Below, in pieces: positions 15,728 through 25,179 of a stretch of DNA of 40,629 nucleotides. Within the stretch, counting starts at the first letter, position 1, and every line of letters begins with the position of its first letter. The notes beneath the pieces are model-generated. The model worked only from the letters and a program-made list of their open reading frames with translations, searched no databases and had not been told where the DNA came from. The stretch spans positions 1 through 40,629 of the forward strand of contig JAGWTW010000023.1 of the NCBI GenBank assembly GCA_028868735.1, written 5' to 3'. This stretch comes from Hyphomicrobiales bacterium. Lineage in GTDB: Bacteria > Pseudomonadota > Alphaproteobacteria > Rhizobiales > Beijerinckiaceae. The position numbers and the translations under genes are program-made.

Positions 15728-16966
15728 TCAGCTGCTGCGCGGGCGCGGCTGGGCGTTGGCGAATTGTTCGGGATAGAGAACCTGCTGCGACTTGTCCTCC
15801 ATCCATTGCACGAAAAACGCCGAGCCGTCCGTCAGCAGCCGGTCATCGGCGAATTTGATGCCTGTCGGCTTCGCCACATACAGGTCCGCATCGCCGAACT
15901 TGATCTCGACCTTCGCGAACGCCTCTTTCACGGCCTTCTTGTCGCGCGTGCCCGCGATTTCGAGCGCGCGTTGAATGACGCGCGCGGCCTGCGCCGACTG
16001 CATCGCCGACTGGCCGATCAGCTTCAGCTTCGCCACGTCGCGGAACTCGGCGATGATCTTCTGCATCGAGGGCACGTTCGCCGCTGGGCTGAAGCCGGTC
16101 ATGGCGAAGAGATTGCGCGTCAGCACGGCCTTGGCGATATCCGGCGACAGATCGCGCCAGAGCGACAGATCGCTGTAGCCGCCCGTGCCGCCAGCGAAAA
16201 TGCTGCCGTGGTAATTCAGGTTGTAGCGCGCCTGATGCAGCAACAGACCATCGCGCGGCGTCACCAGGCCGAGCGCGATGTCCGGCTTGGCCGCGCGTAT
16301 GCGAATCATCGCGGCGGTCTGATCCTGCGCCTTGGTGTCGAGCGCGGCCTCGCCGACCGGCTGGAAACCGGCGTCGCCCATGCGCTTCAGGAGATGCGTG
16401 TTGACCTGCTGGCCGGCTTCGTAGTTCGAATAGCAGGGCATCCAGGTCTTGAGCGCAAAACCCTTCTTGTCGCGGAGCCAGATCGCGAAATCGGCCATGG
16501 TCTTCGCATAGCCGCGGTCGTAATCGTAGCCGAGCGAATAGAGCCAGGGCGATCTCGATCCGCCGGCCCACACCGACAGGCAAGGCGCCTGCAATTCGTC
16601 GAGCACCGGCGAGACAGCCAGCATTTGCGGCGACAGCATCGTGCCGGTCAAAAGGTCGACCTTCTCCTCCGTGAGCAGACGCCGCGCTTCCGTCGCACAG
16701 CGCGCGCCCTGGCTCGTGTCATCGGCGAGAACGAGCTCGATCTTCGCGCCTCCCATGCTCTTGACGCCGCCCTCCGCGTTGATCTTGTCGATGATGTATT
16801 TGAAGGCGGGATGCCCTTCCTGGGCGTAGGCGGCATAGCCGCCGCTCATGGAATTGATGACGCCGATTCGAATCGGCGCGTTGTCGGCGCGCGCGCGGCG
16901 CACGGCGGGAGCGGCCAAGGCGGCTGCGGTGGAGGCGCCGAGCGCAAAGGTGCGACGGGTGATCAT
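15728..16966 (-). CDS. ABC transporter periplasmic substrate-binding protein, aromatic acid/amino acid type
   Basis: This 412-residue protein has a twin-arginine-like signal (MITRRTFALGASTAAALAAP, ending at an ARA cleavage region near 27) followed by a type I periplasmic-binding fold (IRIGVINSMSGGYAAYAQEG at the start). The ATG at 16966 follows GGAGAA at nine bases. It lies 130 bases downstream of the ferredoxin gene on the same strand; no convincing terminator was seen between, so expression with the bcr genes is likely, perhaps with processing. Position and family suggest that it delivers benzoate or a related aromatic acid to the LivHMGF-type channel. Confidence 0.88.
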   Translation of the reverse strand: MITRRTFALGASTAAALAAPAVRRARADNAPIRIGVINSMSGGYAAYAQEGHPAFKYIIDKINAEGGVKSMGGAKIELVLADDTSQGARCATEARRLLTEEKVDLLTGTMLSPQMLAVSPVLDELQAPCLSVWAGGSRSPWLYSLGYDYDRGYAKTMADFAIWLRDKKGFALKTWMPCYSNYEAGQQVNTHLLKRMGDAGFQPVGEAALDTKAQDQTAAMIRIRAAKPDIALGLVTPRDGLLLHQARYNLNYHGSIFAGGTGGYSDLSLWRDLSPDIAKAVLTRNLFAMTGFSPAANVPSMQKIIAEFRDVAKLKLIGQSAMQSAQAARVIQRALEIAGTRDKKAVKEAFAKVEIKFGDADLYVAKPTGIKFADDRLLTDGSAFFVQWMEDKSQQVLYPEQFANAQPRPRSS

Positions 16967-17096
16967 GATCCGCTGTTCTCCTCGCGCGCGGGTTCTGCGC
17001 CGCGCTTGGAGGCGGACGATGCGAGATCGGTCGGCCGAAATCAACCCCTCGGCGCAGATCGCCGATCTCCGACGATCCTTGCGCGAGCCGAGCCGC

Positions 17097-17342
17097 TCAC
17101 GCGTGCAATTGATCGTATTTGTCCTGCAAATCCTCCGGGCTTTCCTCCCAGTCGGGATTCTGAACGATGCAATTGGCCGGACAGACGAGCTTGCATTGCG
17201 GCTCGTCTTCGGCGCCGACGCATTCCGTGCATTTCATCGGATCGATCCTGTAGAGCGGATCGCCCGCCGAAATCGCCTCGTTCGGGCAGACGGGCTTGCA
17301 AGCGTCGCAGGCGGTGCAGTCGTCGTTGATCATCAGGGCCAT
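17097..17342 (-). CDS. fdx: 2[4Fe-4S] ferredoxin, electron donor to benzoyl-CoA reductase
   Basis: This 81-residue ferredoxin has two cluster motifs: CTACDACKPVCP (residues 9-20) and CTECVGAEDEPQCKLVCP, the second with the longer loop typical of Alvin-type ferredoxins, then a C-terminal helix. Both the loop and the tail (DLQDKYDQLHA) resemble the ferredoxin of the Thauera aromatica bcr cluster. The ATG at 17342 follows GAGGAGG at eight bases; an in-frame extension upstream overlaps bcrD and is rejected. It should carry electrons from KorAB to BcrA/BcrD. Confidence 0.93.
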   Translation of the reverse strand: MALMINDDCTACDACKPVCPNEAISAGDPLYRIDPMKCTECVGAEDEPQCKLVCPANCIVQNPDWEESPEDLQDKYDQLHA

Positions 17343-17362
17343 GATGGCGTCCTCCTCTCCAC

Positions 17363-18196
17363 TCAGGCGGCTTGCGCCATGCGCGACAGCTTTTCGTGAC
17401 GGAATGCGCCCCACAACGCCGCGCCGAACGCGCCGGCGAAGATGGCGTCGGGATGGCTCTCGATCGGCGCGCTCACCTTCTCACGCGCCAGCGCTTCCTT
17501 CATCGCTTCGACCAGGCCCGTATCCAACGCAAGGCCGCCGGTCATCTGCACGACGCCGTCGATGCCGCCGACGGTCTTCATCAGTTTGGCGAGGCGGTCG
17601 GCCATGGATTCGTGAATGCCCTTGAGGATGTTGGGCGCAGTGATGCCGCGCGACACCATGTTGATGACGTCGGTCTCCGCCAGAACGGCGCAGATGCCCG
17701 ACACTTTCTCGGGATTGTCGGCCTGTTTCGACAGGACGCCGATTTCGTCCTGCGCAATGCCGAGATAGCGCGCGATGTTCTCGAGGAACTGGCCGGAACC
17801 CGACGCGCATTGGCTCGTCATCTTGTAGTTAAGGACCTTGCCGCGTTCGTCCATCCTGATTGCGCGACCGTGCAGCGCGCCGATATCGAGCGCGACGCGC
17901 GCCTCCGGGCGCAGGTAGATCGCCCCGCGCGCATGCGTCGTCATCGAATAGAAGTGACCGGTATGAAATTCGAGCGCTTCGCCCTCGCCGGTCGTCGCGC
18001 AATAGGCGACGTCGCCGCGTTTCAGTCCCGCTTCGGCCAGCGCGTCGTCGTAGATCTGCGCCGCAAGCTTCAGCGGGTCGCGCTGGCGCAAGCGCTCGAC
18101 GCGCCTGACGAGGCACTCCTCCTTGCCGTTCTCGACATTGAAGACCGCAGCCTTGATCGCGCCGGCGCCGATGTCGATGCCCGATGTGATCGCCAT
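17363..18196 (-). CDS. bcrD: Benzoyl-CoA reductase subunit D (ATPase/electron activator)
   Basis: This 277-residue subunit has the ASKHA ATPase fold: phosphate-1 GIDIGAGAIKAAVF (residues 6-19), phosphate-2 ALDIGALHGRAI and an adenosine motif TGGLALD. Cysteines in SQCASGSGQF and GICAVLAETDV are those expected to share a [4Fe-4S] cluster with BcrA. With BcrA it hydrolyses ATP to push low-potential electrons to the BcrBC site. Length is close to the roughly 280 residues of Thauera BcrD. It follows bcrA by 11 bases and precedes fdx by 20. Confidence 0.95.
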   Translation of the reverse strand: MAITSGIDIGAGAIKAAVFNVENGKEECLVRRVERLRQRDPLKLAAQIYDDALAEAGLKRGDVAYCATTGEGEALEFHTGHFYSMTTHARGAIYLRPEARVALDIGALHGRAIRMDERGKVLNYKMTSQCASGSGQFLENIARYLGIAQDEIGVLSKQADNPEKVSGICAVLAETDVINMVSRGITAPNILKGIHESMADRLAKLMKTVGGIDGVVQMTGGLALDTGLVEAMKEALAREKVSAPIESHPDAIFAGAFGAALWGAFRHEKLSRMAQAA

Positions 18197-18207
18197 GTCA
18201 TTCTCCC

Positions 18208-19521
18208 TCAGGCCATGACCGCGCGGCGCGCGAATTCCGACGCGCCGAGCGCGCCGGTGTAGATCGAGTCCGGGTTGATGTTGATCGTCACGTCCCCGTA
18301 ATTCTCCTTCAGGAGCTTGCGCAGCTCGCGCACCGCCGCCTCGTTCTTGGCGACGCCGCCGGTGAAGGTGAATTCGTTGGTGACGCCGCCCGATCGCGAG
18401 ATGATCGAGATGGCGCGCAGAATGATCGCCCGATGCAGCCCCGCCAGTATGTCCTCGCGCTTTTCGCCGAGCGACAGCCTGTCGCGCAATTCGGCGCCGG
18501 CGAACACCGTGCAGGTCGAATTAATGCGCGCCGGCCGGTTCGACTGCATGGCGAGCGGGCCGAGTTCGTGCAAGCCCATATTCATTTCGTCGGCGATGTA
18601 CCCGAGATAGCGGCCGCAACCCGCCGCGCAGCGATCGTTCATCTGGAAATTCTCGACGATGCCGCGCTCGTCGATCTGGATGCCCTTGGTGTCCTGGCCG
18701 CCGATGTCCAGAACGGTGCGGGTCTTCGGATACATCATGTGCGCGCCGAGACCGTGGCAGAGAATTTCGGAGCGAATGTGTTCCTTCGAGAACGGCAGCG
18801 TCACGCGTCCGTACCCGGTGCCGACGAGATAGGTCTCTTCGAGCTCTATCTCGAGCGTCTTGTCGATCACGCCCGCGTTGTCGGTCTGTCCGTCCACGAT
18901 ATGCGGATCGGTTTCCAGCACGCGCGCCACGGCGCGGCGAAATTTTTCGCTGAGGTCCCCGCCAGGCGGACGATTTTCGACTTCGATGATCGACTTGTCG
19001 TACGCGTTGAGCAAGATGTCGTGCGAAACGCCCGCATCCCTGGCGACCGCCTCGGCATGCACGTGAAAGCGCGAACCGGCGATGTCGCGAAAAAAGTCCG
19101 ACTTGCGTTTTGCGCCTGGCGCATAGAGTTCCGGCGCCTCGCGACGGAGCCGCTTGAAAACTTCCGTGATCGCCTCCCGCATCGCGCCGGCGACGCCGGC
19201 GAAGCGTTCGCTCTTCAACTGGCCATTGCAGGTTTCTTCGAGATCGTCGAGCTGCTCGAGGAATTGAACGAGCCTGAAATTGCGCTCGAGCGCGGCGAGG
19301 AATTCCTGCGCCTGTTCGCGACCGGGGTCGCTCGCGTGCAAGGCGCGACGAAACAAGGTGAAACGCCCGTCGATCCGGGCCTCTTCGCTCGCGACGCGCG
19401 CCGCGGTTCCGTAGTTCGAACGCGAATTCGTAATTCCGCGTCCGATGACGTCCTGGTTCTCGTCGAGCAGGACGGCTTTGGTCGTAGTCGACCCGAGATC
19501 GATACCGATGAATGTGCGCAT
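18208..19521 (-). CDS. bcrA: Benzoyl-CoA reductase subunit A (ATPase/electron activator)
   Basis: This 437-residue subunit has an ASKHA ATPase core, with [16 protein letters not shown] at the N-terminus and [16 protein letters not shown] in the middle. Between them is a long insertion (about residues 45-210) that distinguishes BcrA from BcrD. The cluster-binding Cys regions are [13 protein letters not shown] and [19 protein letters not shown] is the adenosine motif. The length matches class I BcrA of Thauera. The gaps to bcrB and bcrD are 9 and 11 bases. Confidence 0.95.
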   Translation of the reverse strand: MRTFIGIDLGSTTTKAVLLDENQDVIGRGITNSRSNYGTAARVASEEARIDGRFTLFRRALHASDPGREQAQEFLAALERNFRLVQFLEQLDDLEETCNGQLKSERFAGVAGAMREAITEVFKRLRREAPELYAPGAKRKSDFFRDIAGSRFHVHAEAVARDAGVSHDILLNAYDKSIIEVENRPPGGDLSEKFRRAVARVLETDPHIVDGQTDNAGVIDKTLEIELEETYLVGTGYGRVTLPFSKEHIRSEILCHGLGAHMMYPKTRTVLDIGGQDTKGIQIDERGIVENFQMNDRCAAGCGRYLGYIADEMNMGLHELGPLAMQSNRPARINSTCTVFAGAELRDRLSLGEKREDILAGLHRAIILRAISIISRSGGVTNEFTFTGGVAKNEAAVRELRKLLKENYGDVTININPDSIYTGALGASEFARRAVMA

Positions 19522-19530
19522 GGTGTCTCC

Positions 19531-20841
19531 TCAGGCCGCGCCGCGCAGGCCGCCGCGCTTCTGCTCGATCATCTGAAAGTAGCTTTCGAGGCGATTCTTG
19601 ACGTTGGCCGCCGAGAAGTAGCGGGGATCGACGAGGTCGGTCTCGATGAAGGCGGCGGGTTTGCCAGTGCGCTTCTCGACCTCGCGCATGATGAGCAATT
19701 GTCCCGCGGAGAACGAATTGCAGCTTTTGATCGAATTGATCAAAAGCCCGTCGGCCTCGTATTCCTCGACGTAATTCGTCAGCATGTCCACGCGCATCGG
19801 CAGGTTCCGGTTCGTGTAGACGTTGAGGCAATATTCGGCGAGCGATTCGAGCGGCTTGTCGGGATTGTGGCGGAAACCGAAATCGTAGGTTCCTCCGACC
19901 TTGGTGTAGCTCGACGCTACGACGACCGCGCCCTCGTCGTAGAACATTTTCCAGAATTGCCGGAAGTTCGTGTAGTTCGGCGGCCCCTCGACGACGAGGC
20001 GATATCGTTCCTTGCCCATGTCGCCGTCCGGCGTCACCGGGCCCTTGCCTTCCTTGATGCGCTGTTCGACCTCTTCGCGCAGGAAGCGGTAATAGTCGAT
20101 CGCGTCGTCGGTGCCGCGAAAGGCGCCGAAAATCGGGCCGATGTAATAAATTCCCCCGAAATAGGCGTCGATCGGCGAAGGTTTCGTCTTGGCGTATTGC
20201 AGCGTCTTGACGAGATCGTCCTCGGCCTTCGCGGACTTCCTCAGATATTCGCGCAGCCGATCGATGTCGAACCTGACGCCCGACACTTTCTCGAGCTTCG
20301 GGATCACGTCCTGCTTCAGTTGCTTGACCATGTAAGTGATCATGTCCGGCGTGATCTTGCCGTCCGCCATGTAGGGCGTCTGGAACATGATCGTCTCGCA
20401 GCCATATTCGCGGCGAAGCAATTCGAACCACTTCATGAATGTGAAGCAACCGGTATAGGAGAGCAGCAGCACGTCCGGATTCGGCAACCGCTTGCCGTTC
20501 GGGCCGATATTTCCTTTCGCCATCATACCGATGTCCGACTTCACATACGTGCAGACGTCTTCGGAATGGCCTTGCTTCTCGGCTTCCATCACGTAGGCGC
20601 CGCTCTGACGACGAAGTCCGTTCTGGATGGCGTTGACCTCGGGAAGGTTGTTCACGAGGTCGAAACACATGATGAGTTCATTGAGATTGCCCGGCACGAA
20701 GGTGGCCGCGACCTTCTCGCCGGTCTCGGGGACCGCGGCGAGCCGATCGTAATGGGCGGCCATCATCGCCTTTTGCTTCGCCATAGAGGCGTCCTTGATG
20801 GCGTCGGCGGGCCTGGCTTTCGGGCGCTGAATGACGGTCAT
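19531..20841 (-). CDS. bcrB: Benzoyl-CoA reductase subunit B (substrate-binding module)
   Basis: This 436-residue protein is of the HgdB/BcrB/BcrC family and forms, with BcrC, the module where benzoyl-CoA is reduced to cyclohexa-1,5-diene-1-carbonyl-CoA. Family-typical features are the Cys in LLLSYTGCFTFMKWFELL, SIKSCNSFSAGQLLIMREVE and IETDLVDPRYFSAANVKNR near the C-terminus. The ATG at 20841 overlaps the bcrC stop by four bases (ATGA); the same frame stays open far upstream but there it is an artefact opposite bcrC codons. Length matches Thauera BcrB. Confidence 0.95.
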   Translation of the reverse strand: MTVIQRPKARPADAIKDASMAKQKAMMAAHYDRLAAVPETGEKVAATFVPGNLNELIMCFDLVNNLPEVNAIQNGLRRQSGAYVMEAEKQGHSEDVCTYVKSDIGMMAKGNIGPNGKRLPNPDVLLLSYTGCFTFMKWFELLRREYGCETIMFQTPYMADGKITPDMITYMVKQLKQDVIPKLEKVSGVRFDIDRLREYLRKSAKAEDDLVKTLQYAKTKPSPIDAYFGGIYYIGPIFGAFRGTDDAIDYYRFLREEVEQRIKEGKGPVTPDGDMGKERYRLVVEGPPNYTNFRQFWKMFYDEGAVVVASSYTKVGGTYDFGFRHNPDKPLESLAEYCLNVYTNRNLPMRVDMLTNYVEEYEADGLLINSIKSCNSFSAGQLLIMREVEKRTGKPAAFIETDLVDPRYFSAANVKNRLESYFQMIEQKRGGLRGAA

Positions 20842-22022
20842 GCTCCGCTCCACAATTTGATCGAATCGGCGAAAGTGCCGGCCTGCTCGCGAATGGGCTG
20901 CATCTGCCCGGAATTTTCTGCGTATTTGAAAGCGATCTGCGGAATGTTGTGCTTCTTCAGGACGTCCTGGAGGATCGGCCGCTCCAGCAGGCCCGGATCG
21001 CAGAACGAGGCGAATGCGAAAATCACGCCTTCCGCGCGGTTCTTCCTCACGCTGTCGACGAGATAGAGGCCCTTTTTCGATTCGTCCGGCTCGTATTTGG
21101 GCGGCGTCGACTTGGAATCGTGAAGGTAGGCGACCGCGAGATTCTTCAACGGATCGCCTTCGAGCGCGACGTCCGAATTCTCCCAGCGCGTCACGAGGAT
21201 GAAATCGTCGTCGACGATGTAGCAGCCGGACAGCTCGATCGACTTGATGAGATTGAGCGGCGGCTGCTCGCAGAAGGCGCCGCAGACGACGACGCGCGAA
21301 TTGTCTTTCATCGGCCGCGACTGCTCGCGCACGGCGTCGAGATAGCCGCGCAGGAGCTCGTTGTGCTGCTCGACCGGAATGACCATTCCCGCGCGCAGCA
21401 GGAGATAGAGTTCCGACGAAGGCGCGTTCCAGGGCTGGTCGGCGCGCAATTCGTACATTTCGCGGATGAGGCGGCGATTCTCGTTGAAGACCGCGATCGA
21501 AGCACGCAGCGCGTCGTCGGTGATCGGCCTGCCTGTCATGGCCTCGAGCCACCGGCAGGTCTCCTTCAGCTCGCTCACATAGAACTCGCCGCCGAGATCG
21601 TCCTCGAAATTGTGCGGCAGATCGATGTAGCGCGCGCCCTTCTCGGGAAACATGAGCTTCCACATGCCGGAAAGATTGCGGATGACGTCGCAGATCGAGG
21701 GGAACATCATGCCGTCGACGAAATCGAGCCGGCCGGACACGCCGAGCTCGATGGTCGAGCGCGGTATGCGGCAGATATAGCTCTGGTAATAGGCGTCGCC
21801 GTGGATGACTTCGAGCTGGTCGCCGCCGCCGAAGACGCCGAGCGGCAGGCCGCCCGCGGCATGCACCAGTTCGCGCGGCGCATAATAGGGCATGAAGCCG
21901 ACGACGATGCGACCAGGCTTTTCGGCTTTCCATTCGCGGGCGGCGTTGAAATTGAGGTCCGTAAACAGCTCCTCGCACCTCTTGACGATGTCGGCCGTCG
22001 CGGTTTTCGGCTTGTCGAGCAT
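20838..22022 (-). CDS. bcrC: Benzoyl-CoA reductase subunit C (substrate-binding module)
   Basis: This 394-residue HgdB/BcrB/BcrC-family subunit has the family N-terminal region VVGFMPYYAPRELVHAAGGL, then DGMMFPSICDVIRNLSG, the cysteine segment VVVCGAFCEQPP, and FASFCDPGLLERP near the C-terminus. I prefer the ATG at 22022, because GGAAGG lies nine bases upstream; it directly abuts the alternative ATG at 22031, which would add three residues. The start is one base past the dch stop. The order bcrC-bcrB-bcrA-bcrD is that of Thauera. Confidence 0.94.
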   Translation of the reverse strand: MLDKPKTATADIVKRCEELFTDLNFNAAREWKAEKPGRIVVGFMPYYAPRELVHAAGGLPLGVFGGGDQLEVIHGDAYYQSYICRIPRSTIELGVSGRLDFVDGMMFPSICDVIRNLSGMWKLMFPEKGARYIDLPHNFEDDLGGEFYVSELKETCRWLEAMTGRPITDDALRASIAVFNENRRLIREMYELRADQPWNAPSSELYLLLRAGMVIPVEQHNELLRGYLDAVREQSRPMKDNSRVVVCGAFCEQPPLNLIKSIELSGCYIVDDDFILVTRWENSDVALEGDPLKNLAVAYLHDSKSTPPKYEPDESKKGLYLVDSVRKNRAEGVIFAFASFCDPGLLERPILQDVLKKHNIPQIAFKYAENSGQMQPIREQAGTFADSIKLWSGA

Positions 22023-22023
22023 G

Positions 22024-22791
22024 TCAGGCATCCTTCCAGCGCGCGGGGCGCTTTTCGATGAACGCAGTCAATCCCTCGACGGCGTCCGACGTCGCCATCA
22101 GTTCGTCGAGATAGATTTTTTCCACTCTCTTCAGCTTCGCCGCGATCCGGTCGACCGCGTCGCATCGCGCGGCGCGCGTCGCAAATCGGAGCGCTTTCGC
22201 GCTCTTGGGCGCGAGATGCCTGTCGAACCAGGCGAGCGCGGCGGCTTCCGGATCCCCGGAAACGTCATGGGCGAGCCCGATGCGCCAGGCTTCCTCCGCG
22301 TCGATCGCGCGGCCGGACAGCAACAGATCGTCGGCCGACGCCGGCGCGATGCGTTCGGGCAGAAGACAGGACGCCGCCGGCGCGATGACGCCGAGCACGA
22401 TTTCCGGCTGGCCGAATTTCGCATCGGGCGCGGCGAACAGGAGATGGCCAGCGCTCGCCACTTCGAGTCCGCCGCCGAGGCACTGGCCGCGGACTGCGAC
22501 CAACACGGGAATTTCGGACGAAAATATCGTCAGGACGAGACGGTGAAATCCTTCGAGCATGGCGGCGCATTGCGCGGGCAAGTGCTCCTCGATCGAGGCG
22601 CCGAAGGAGAAATGCGCGCCCGACGCGTCGATCAGAACGGCGCGCAAGCCGGCATCGCCAGCGTGCTGCGTCAGCGCATTCTCCAGCGCCGCATTCATCG
22701 CCGCGTCGAGAATGTTGGCCTTCGGGCGATCGAGGCGCAGGCGCAGCAACTTGCCGTCGCGCTCGATCCAGGTTTTCACCGGCGCGGTCAT
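22024..22791 (-). CDS. dch: Cyclohexa-1,5-diene-1-carbonyl-CoA hydratase
   Basis: This 255-residue crotonase-superfamily hydratase adds water to the diene made by benzoyl-CoA reductase, giving 6-hydroxycyclohex-1-ene-1-carbonyl-CoA. It has the N-terminal RLRLDRPKANILDAAM, the GGGLEVASAGHLL segment and KFGQPEIVLGVIAPAAS with both active-site acidic positions, a pattern typical of Dch. The gap to oah is one base. Its place between oah and bcrC, and a length near 258, support Dch over a generic hydratase. Confidence 0.92.
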   Translation of the reverse strand: MTAPVKTWIERDGKLLRLRLDRPKANILDAAMNAALENALTQHAGDAGLRAVLIDASGAHFSFGASIEEHLPAQCAAMLEGFHRLVLTIFSSEIPVLVAVRGQCLGGGLEVASAGHLLFAAPDAKFGQPEIVLGVIAPAASCLLPERIAPASADDLLLSGRAIDAEEAWRIGLAHDVSGDPEAAALAWFDRHLAPKSAKALRFATRAARCDAVDRIAAKLKRVEKIYLDELMATSDAVEGLTAFIEKRPARWKDA

Positions 22792-22792
22792 T

Positions 22793-23905
22793 TCAATGCG
22801 CCTTCGGGATCAGCTCGTCGATCATCTTTTCGGTCCAGGGCTCGCCCTTGGCGAGACGCTGGCGCAGCGCGACGAAATCTATCTCGCGGTCCTCGCGCGG
22901 ACCTTCGTTGAAAGCGCGGAAGCCGGTGCGCGCCTCGGCCATCATGTTGAGGGCGAGCCAGGCGCGGCTGTTTTCCTTGTTCATGTTCCACGCGTTGAGC
23001 TTGGGCTTGCGCAATTCCTCGAAGCTCTTGGTCAGGCATTCCGGGAATGTCGTCATCAGCTTCGTGCAGAGCGCTTCGACCTTGGCGTCGAGTCGCGAGA
23101 GATCGACCTCGCCCTTCGCCAACAGCTCCTTGCCCTTTTTCAACGCTTCGCCTGTCAGCGGCTCGCCATGGACGATGCGGCCGAATTCGTCGAGGTAGCG
23201 TTGCGTTTCGACGAGCGGATTCGGCACGAATTTGCCGTCGACCTTCAGCGCGGGAACGATGTCGAGCGCGACGCCGAGACGATAGGCCTTGTGCGCAGAC
23301 CATGGCTCGCAGAGCGTGCCCGATTCCATCGCGCGTTCCGCGCCGACCATCAACGGCAGGAAGTCCGTCGCGCCGCCGATCGCGGCCGAGCCGTGTTTGG
23401 GGCCAGCCTGTCCGAACTTGGCGAGGTCCTGCGCGATCGTGAAGTCGCAGGCCATGCCGATTTCCTGGCCGCCGCCGATGCGCATGCCGTTGACGCGTGC
23501 GATGACCGGCTTGTCGCAGCCGAGAATGGCCGAGACCATGTCGTTGAAGAGCCGCATGTACTGGCGGTATTCCTGCGGATTGCCCGCGTAATATTCGGCA
23601 TATTCCTTCGTGTTGCCGCCGGTGCAGAAGGCCTTGTCTCCGACGCCGGTGAACACGACGGCGACGACGTCGCGCGCGTTGGAGGCGGTGCGGAAGCCGC
23701 GGATCACGCCCTTCACCATGTCGGTCGTGTAGGAATTGTACTGCTTGGGATTGTCGAGCCATATCCATGCATTGTAGAGGCCCGGAACGGTCGACCCGTC
23801 TGCGCGCCTTGCCGGGCGCTTCTCGTAGATGACGCCGGGCACGGCGGAATGCGGGACGATGTCGTGATCGACGAGATGGGCGGCCGGCGCTTTGTGTTCG
23901 GTCAT
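22793..23905 (-). CDS. oah: 6-oxocyclohex-1-ene-1-carbonyl-CoA hydrolase (ring-opening)
   Basis: This 370-residue crotonase-superfamily hydrolase is longer than ordinary hydratases, as Oah proteins are (about 375 residues). It adds water to the conjugated ketone and opens the ring by C-C cleavage to 3-hydroxypimelyl-CoA. Characteristic stretches are WIWLDNPKQYNSYTTDMVKG, DKAFCTGGNTKEYAEYYAGN and RVNGMRIGGGQEIGMACDFT. The ATG at 23905 lies 20 bases after the had stop. Its presence with dch and had, and the absence of badK/badI-type genes, places the pathway in the Thauera branch. Confidence 0.94.
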   Translation of the reverse strand: MTEHKAPAAHLVDHDIVPHSAVPGVIYEKRPARRADGSTVPGLYNAWIWLDNPKQYNSYTTDMVKGVIRGFRTASNARDVVAVVFTGVGDKAFCTGGNTKEYAEYYAGNPQEYRQYMRLFNDMVSAILGCDKPVIARVNGMRIGGGQEIGMACDFTIAQDLAKFGQAGPKHGSAAIGGATDFLPLMVGAERAMESGTLCEPWSAHKAYRLGVALDIVPALKVDGKFVPNPLVETQRYLDEFGRIVHGEPLTGEALKKGKELLAKGEVDLSRLDAKVEALCTKLMTTFPECLTKSFEELRKPKLNAWNMNKENSRAWLALNMMAEARTGFRAFNEGPREDREIDFVALRQRLAKGEPWTEKMIDELIPKAH

Positions 23906-23925
23906 GGCGTGGTTCCTGTCGACAT

Positions 23926-24996
23926 TCAAGGGACGAGGATGGCGCGGCGCGCGATCTTGTGCGCGTGCGCCTGATCGAAGACGGCGTTGATCTGGTCGAG
24001 CGGATGGCGCTCGACGAAGTCGAGAAGGTTCACCTTGCCGTCGAGCACGAGATCGAGCGCGGCGGGATAGAGCTCCGGCGGGCAGCCCCAATTGCCGAGC
24101 GCGCGCGCGTCGAAGGCCATCAGGTTCGAGAGGCGCACATCGACCTTGTCCATGGTGAAGCCGACGACGCAGAGCGTCGCGCCGTAAGTAAGCAGGCTGA
24201 AGGCCGTCGTCTGGCCGGCCGCCGTGCCCGAGCATTCGAAGATGATCCACTCGCTGAGCGGCAGCTTCTGCGCCTTGCAGAAATCGACGATCTTCGCCTT
24301 CAGGGCCCTTTGATCGAATTCGCGCGCGTTCAGCGCCAGCGCCGCGCCGTGCTTCGCCATCATGTCGAGCTTTAAGGGATCGACATCGATGGCGATCACG
24401 GTTGCGCCGAAAGCTCTGGAGATCTGCGCGCAATAGCCGCCGACGCCGCCGACGCCGTTGACGATGGCGACCGACCCCGGCCCGACGCCGGCGCGCGAGA
24501 CCGCCTGATAGGGCGTCGTGACGGCGTCGGCGACGACGCTGAGATCGGCGAGCGTCAAACCTGCGTTTGCGAGCCGCGTCTCGTCGACTGGACAGAGGCC
24601 TTTCGTCGGCACGACGATGTGCGAGGCGAAGCCGCCGTGAATGTCGTTGCCCGGCATTTTCTGCCTGCGGCAGATGTTGGGGCGCCCGCGGCGGCAAGCG
24701 TCGCATTCCCCGCAGGGCATGACGGCCGGAACGATCACGGCCTTGCCCATCCACCCTTCGGCGCCCGGGCCGCAGGAGACGACCCGGCCAGAAATCTCGT
24801 GGCCGAGCGTCAGGTCCAGCGGATGGTTCGTACGTACGCCATCGTAGAAATAGCCGAGATCGGTATGGCAGACGCCGCATCCGGCGACCGCGACGACGAC
24901 TTCGCCCGCGCCCGCGGCGGCGACGAAGTCGGAACGGATCATCGGCTTGCCGACAGCCGTCATCATCCAACGATGCGCGGAAACCTCCTGGCCCAT
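23926..24996 (-). CDS. had: 6-hydroxycyclohex-1-ene-1-carbonyl-CoA dehydrogenase
   Basis: This 356-residue zinc-dependent medium-chain dehydrogenase oxidises the 6-hydroxy intermediate to 6-oxocyclohex-1-ene-1-carbonyl-CoA with NAD+. It shows the catalytic zinc site CGVCHTD and GHE, the structural zinc Cys set [15 protein letters not shown], and Rossmann motif GVGGVGGYC. Start at 24996 is supported by a GGGGAAG upstream and usual family length; it is slightly shorter than Thauera Had (about 368). It is the first gene of the long minus-strand run, and its promoter region is shared with the divergent korA. Confidence 0.93.
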   Translation of the reverse strand: MGQEVSAHRWMMTAVGKPMIRSDFVAAAGAGEVVVAVAGCGVCHTDLGYFYDGVRTNHPLDLTLGHEISGRVVSCGPGAEGWMGKAVIVPAVMPCGECDACRRGRPNICRRQKMPGNDIHGGFASHIVVPTKGLCPVDETRLANAGLTLADLSVVADAVTTPYQAVSRAGVGPGSVAIVNGVGGVGGYCAQISRAFGATVIAIDVDPLKLDMMAKHGAALALNAREFDQRALKAKIVDFCKAQKLPLSEWIIFECSGTAAGQTTAFSLLTYGATLCVVGFTMDKVDVRLSNLMAFDARALGNWGCPPELYPAALDLVLDGKVNLLDFVERHPLDQINAVFDQAHAHKIARRAILVP

Positions 24997-25054
24997 CCGC
25001 TTCCCCGCTCTTTTGTCGCAGGCGCGCCGCCTTGCGATCTCTTGATATGTAAAT

Positions 25055-25070
25055 TAGTATTGGAATACCA
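25055..25070. promoter_or_regulatory. TRGTA-N6-TACYA element in the had/korA divergent promoter
   Basis: TAGTA-TTGGAA-TACCA is a near-perfect palindrome (TAGTATT-GG-AATACCA) in an AT-rich block in the middle of the 183-base gap between had and korA. The same TRGTA-N6-TACYA arrangement recurs at 31053-31068, in front of the GNAT-hemerythrin-GNAT-Rrf2 genes. Both copies are preceded by TTGATAT and followed by AATTA or ATTA. I propose it as the operator of the Rrf2 regulator; a GntR-type protein is an alternative. Confidence 0.55.
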
Positions 25071-25179
25071 ATTAATGCAAGCCGGGCCGTTTCGAATTTG
25101 CGCCAGATCAAATCGGGGCGCGGGACGAGCGGGAAGAACAAGGATCGGGCAGGGAGATCGAGATGCGGAGGCGATCGTC

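Noticed and set aside
16967..17096. Terminator between the ferredoxin gene and the binding-protein gene
   Set aside because: There are short GATCG/CGATC repeats but no stem followed by T-run on the minus strand, so I did not annotate one.
18433..21066. Very long open frame on the plus strand opposite bcrA and bcrB
   Set aside because: It is antisense to well-recognised genes, its translation is His/Arg/Asp-rich with no family resemblance, and such frames arise in GC-rich coding DNA.
20842..21978. Upstream extension of the bcrB frame over bcrC
   Set aside because: The extension is an Arg-rich off-frame reading of bcrC; the ATG at 20841 overlapping the bcrC stop gives the normal BcrB length.
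25042..25055. FNR/AadR-type box (TTGAT-N4-ATCAA) near the had/korA promoter
   Set aside because: Only the left half TTGAT is present; the right half reads AAATT, so it is too weak to claim.
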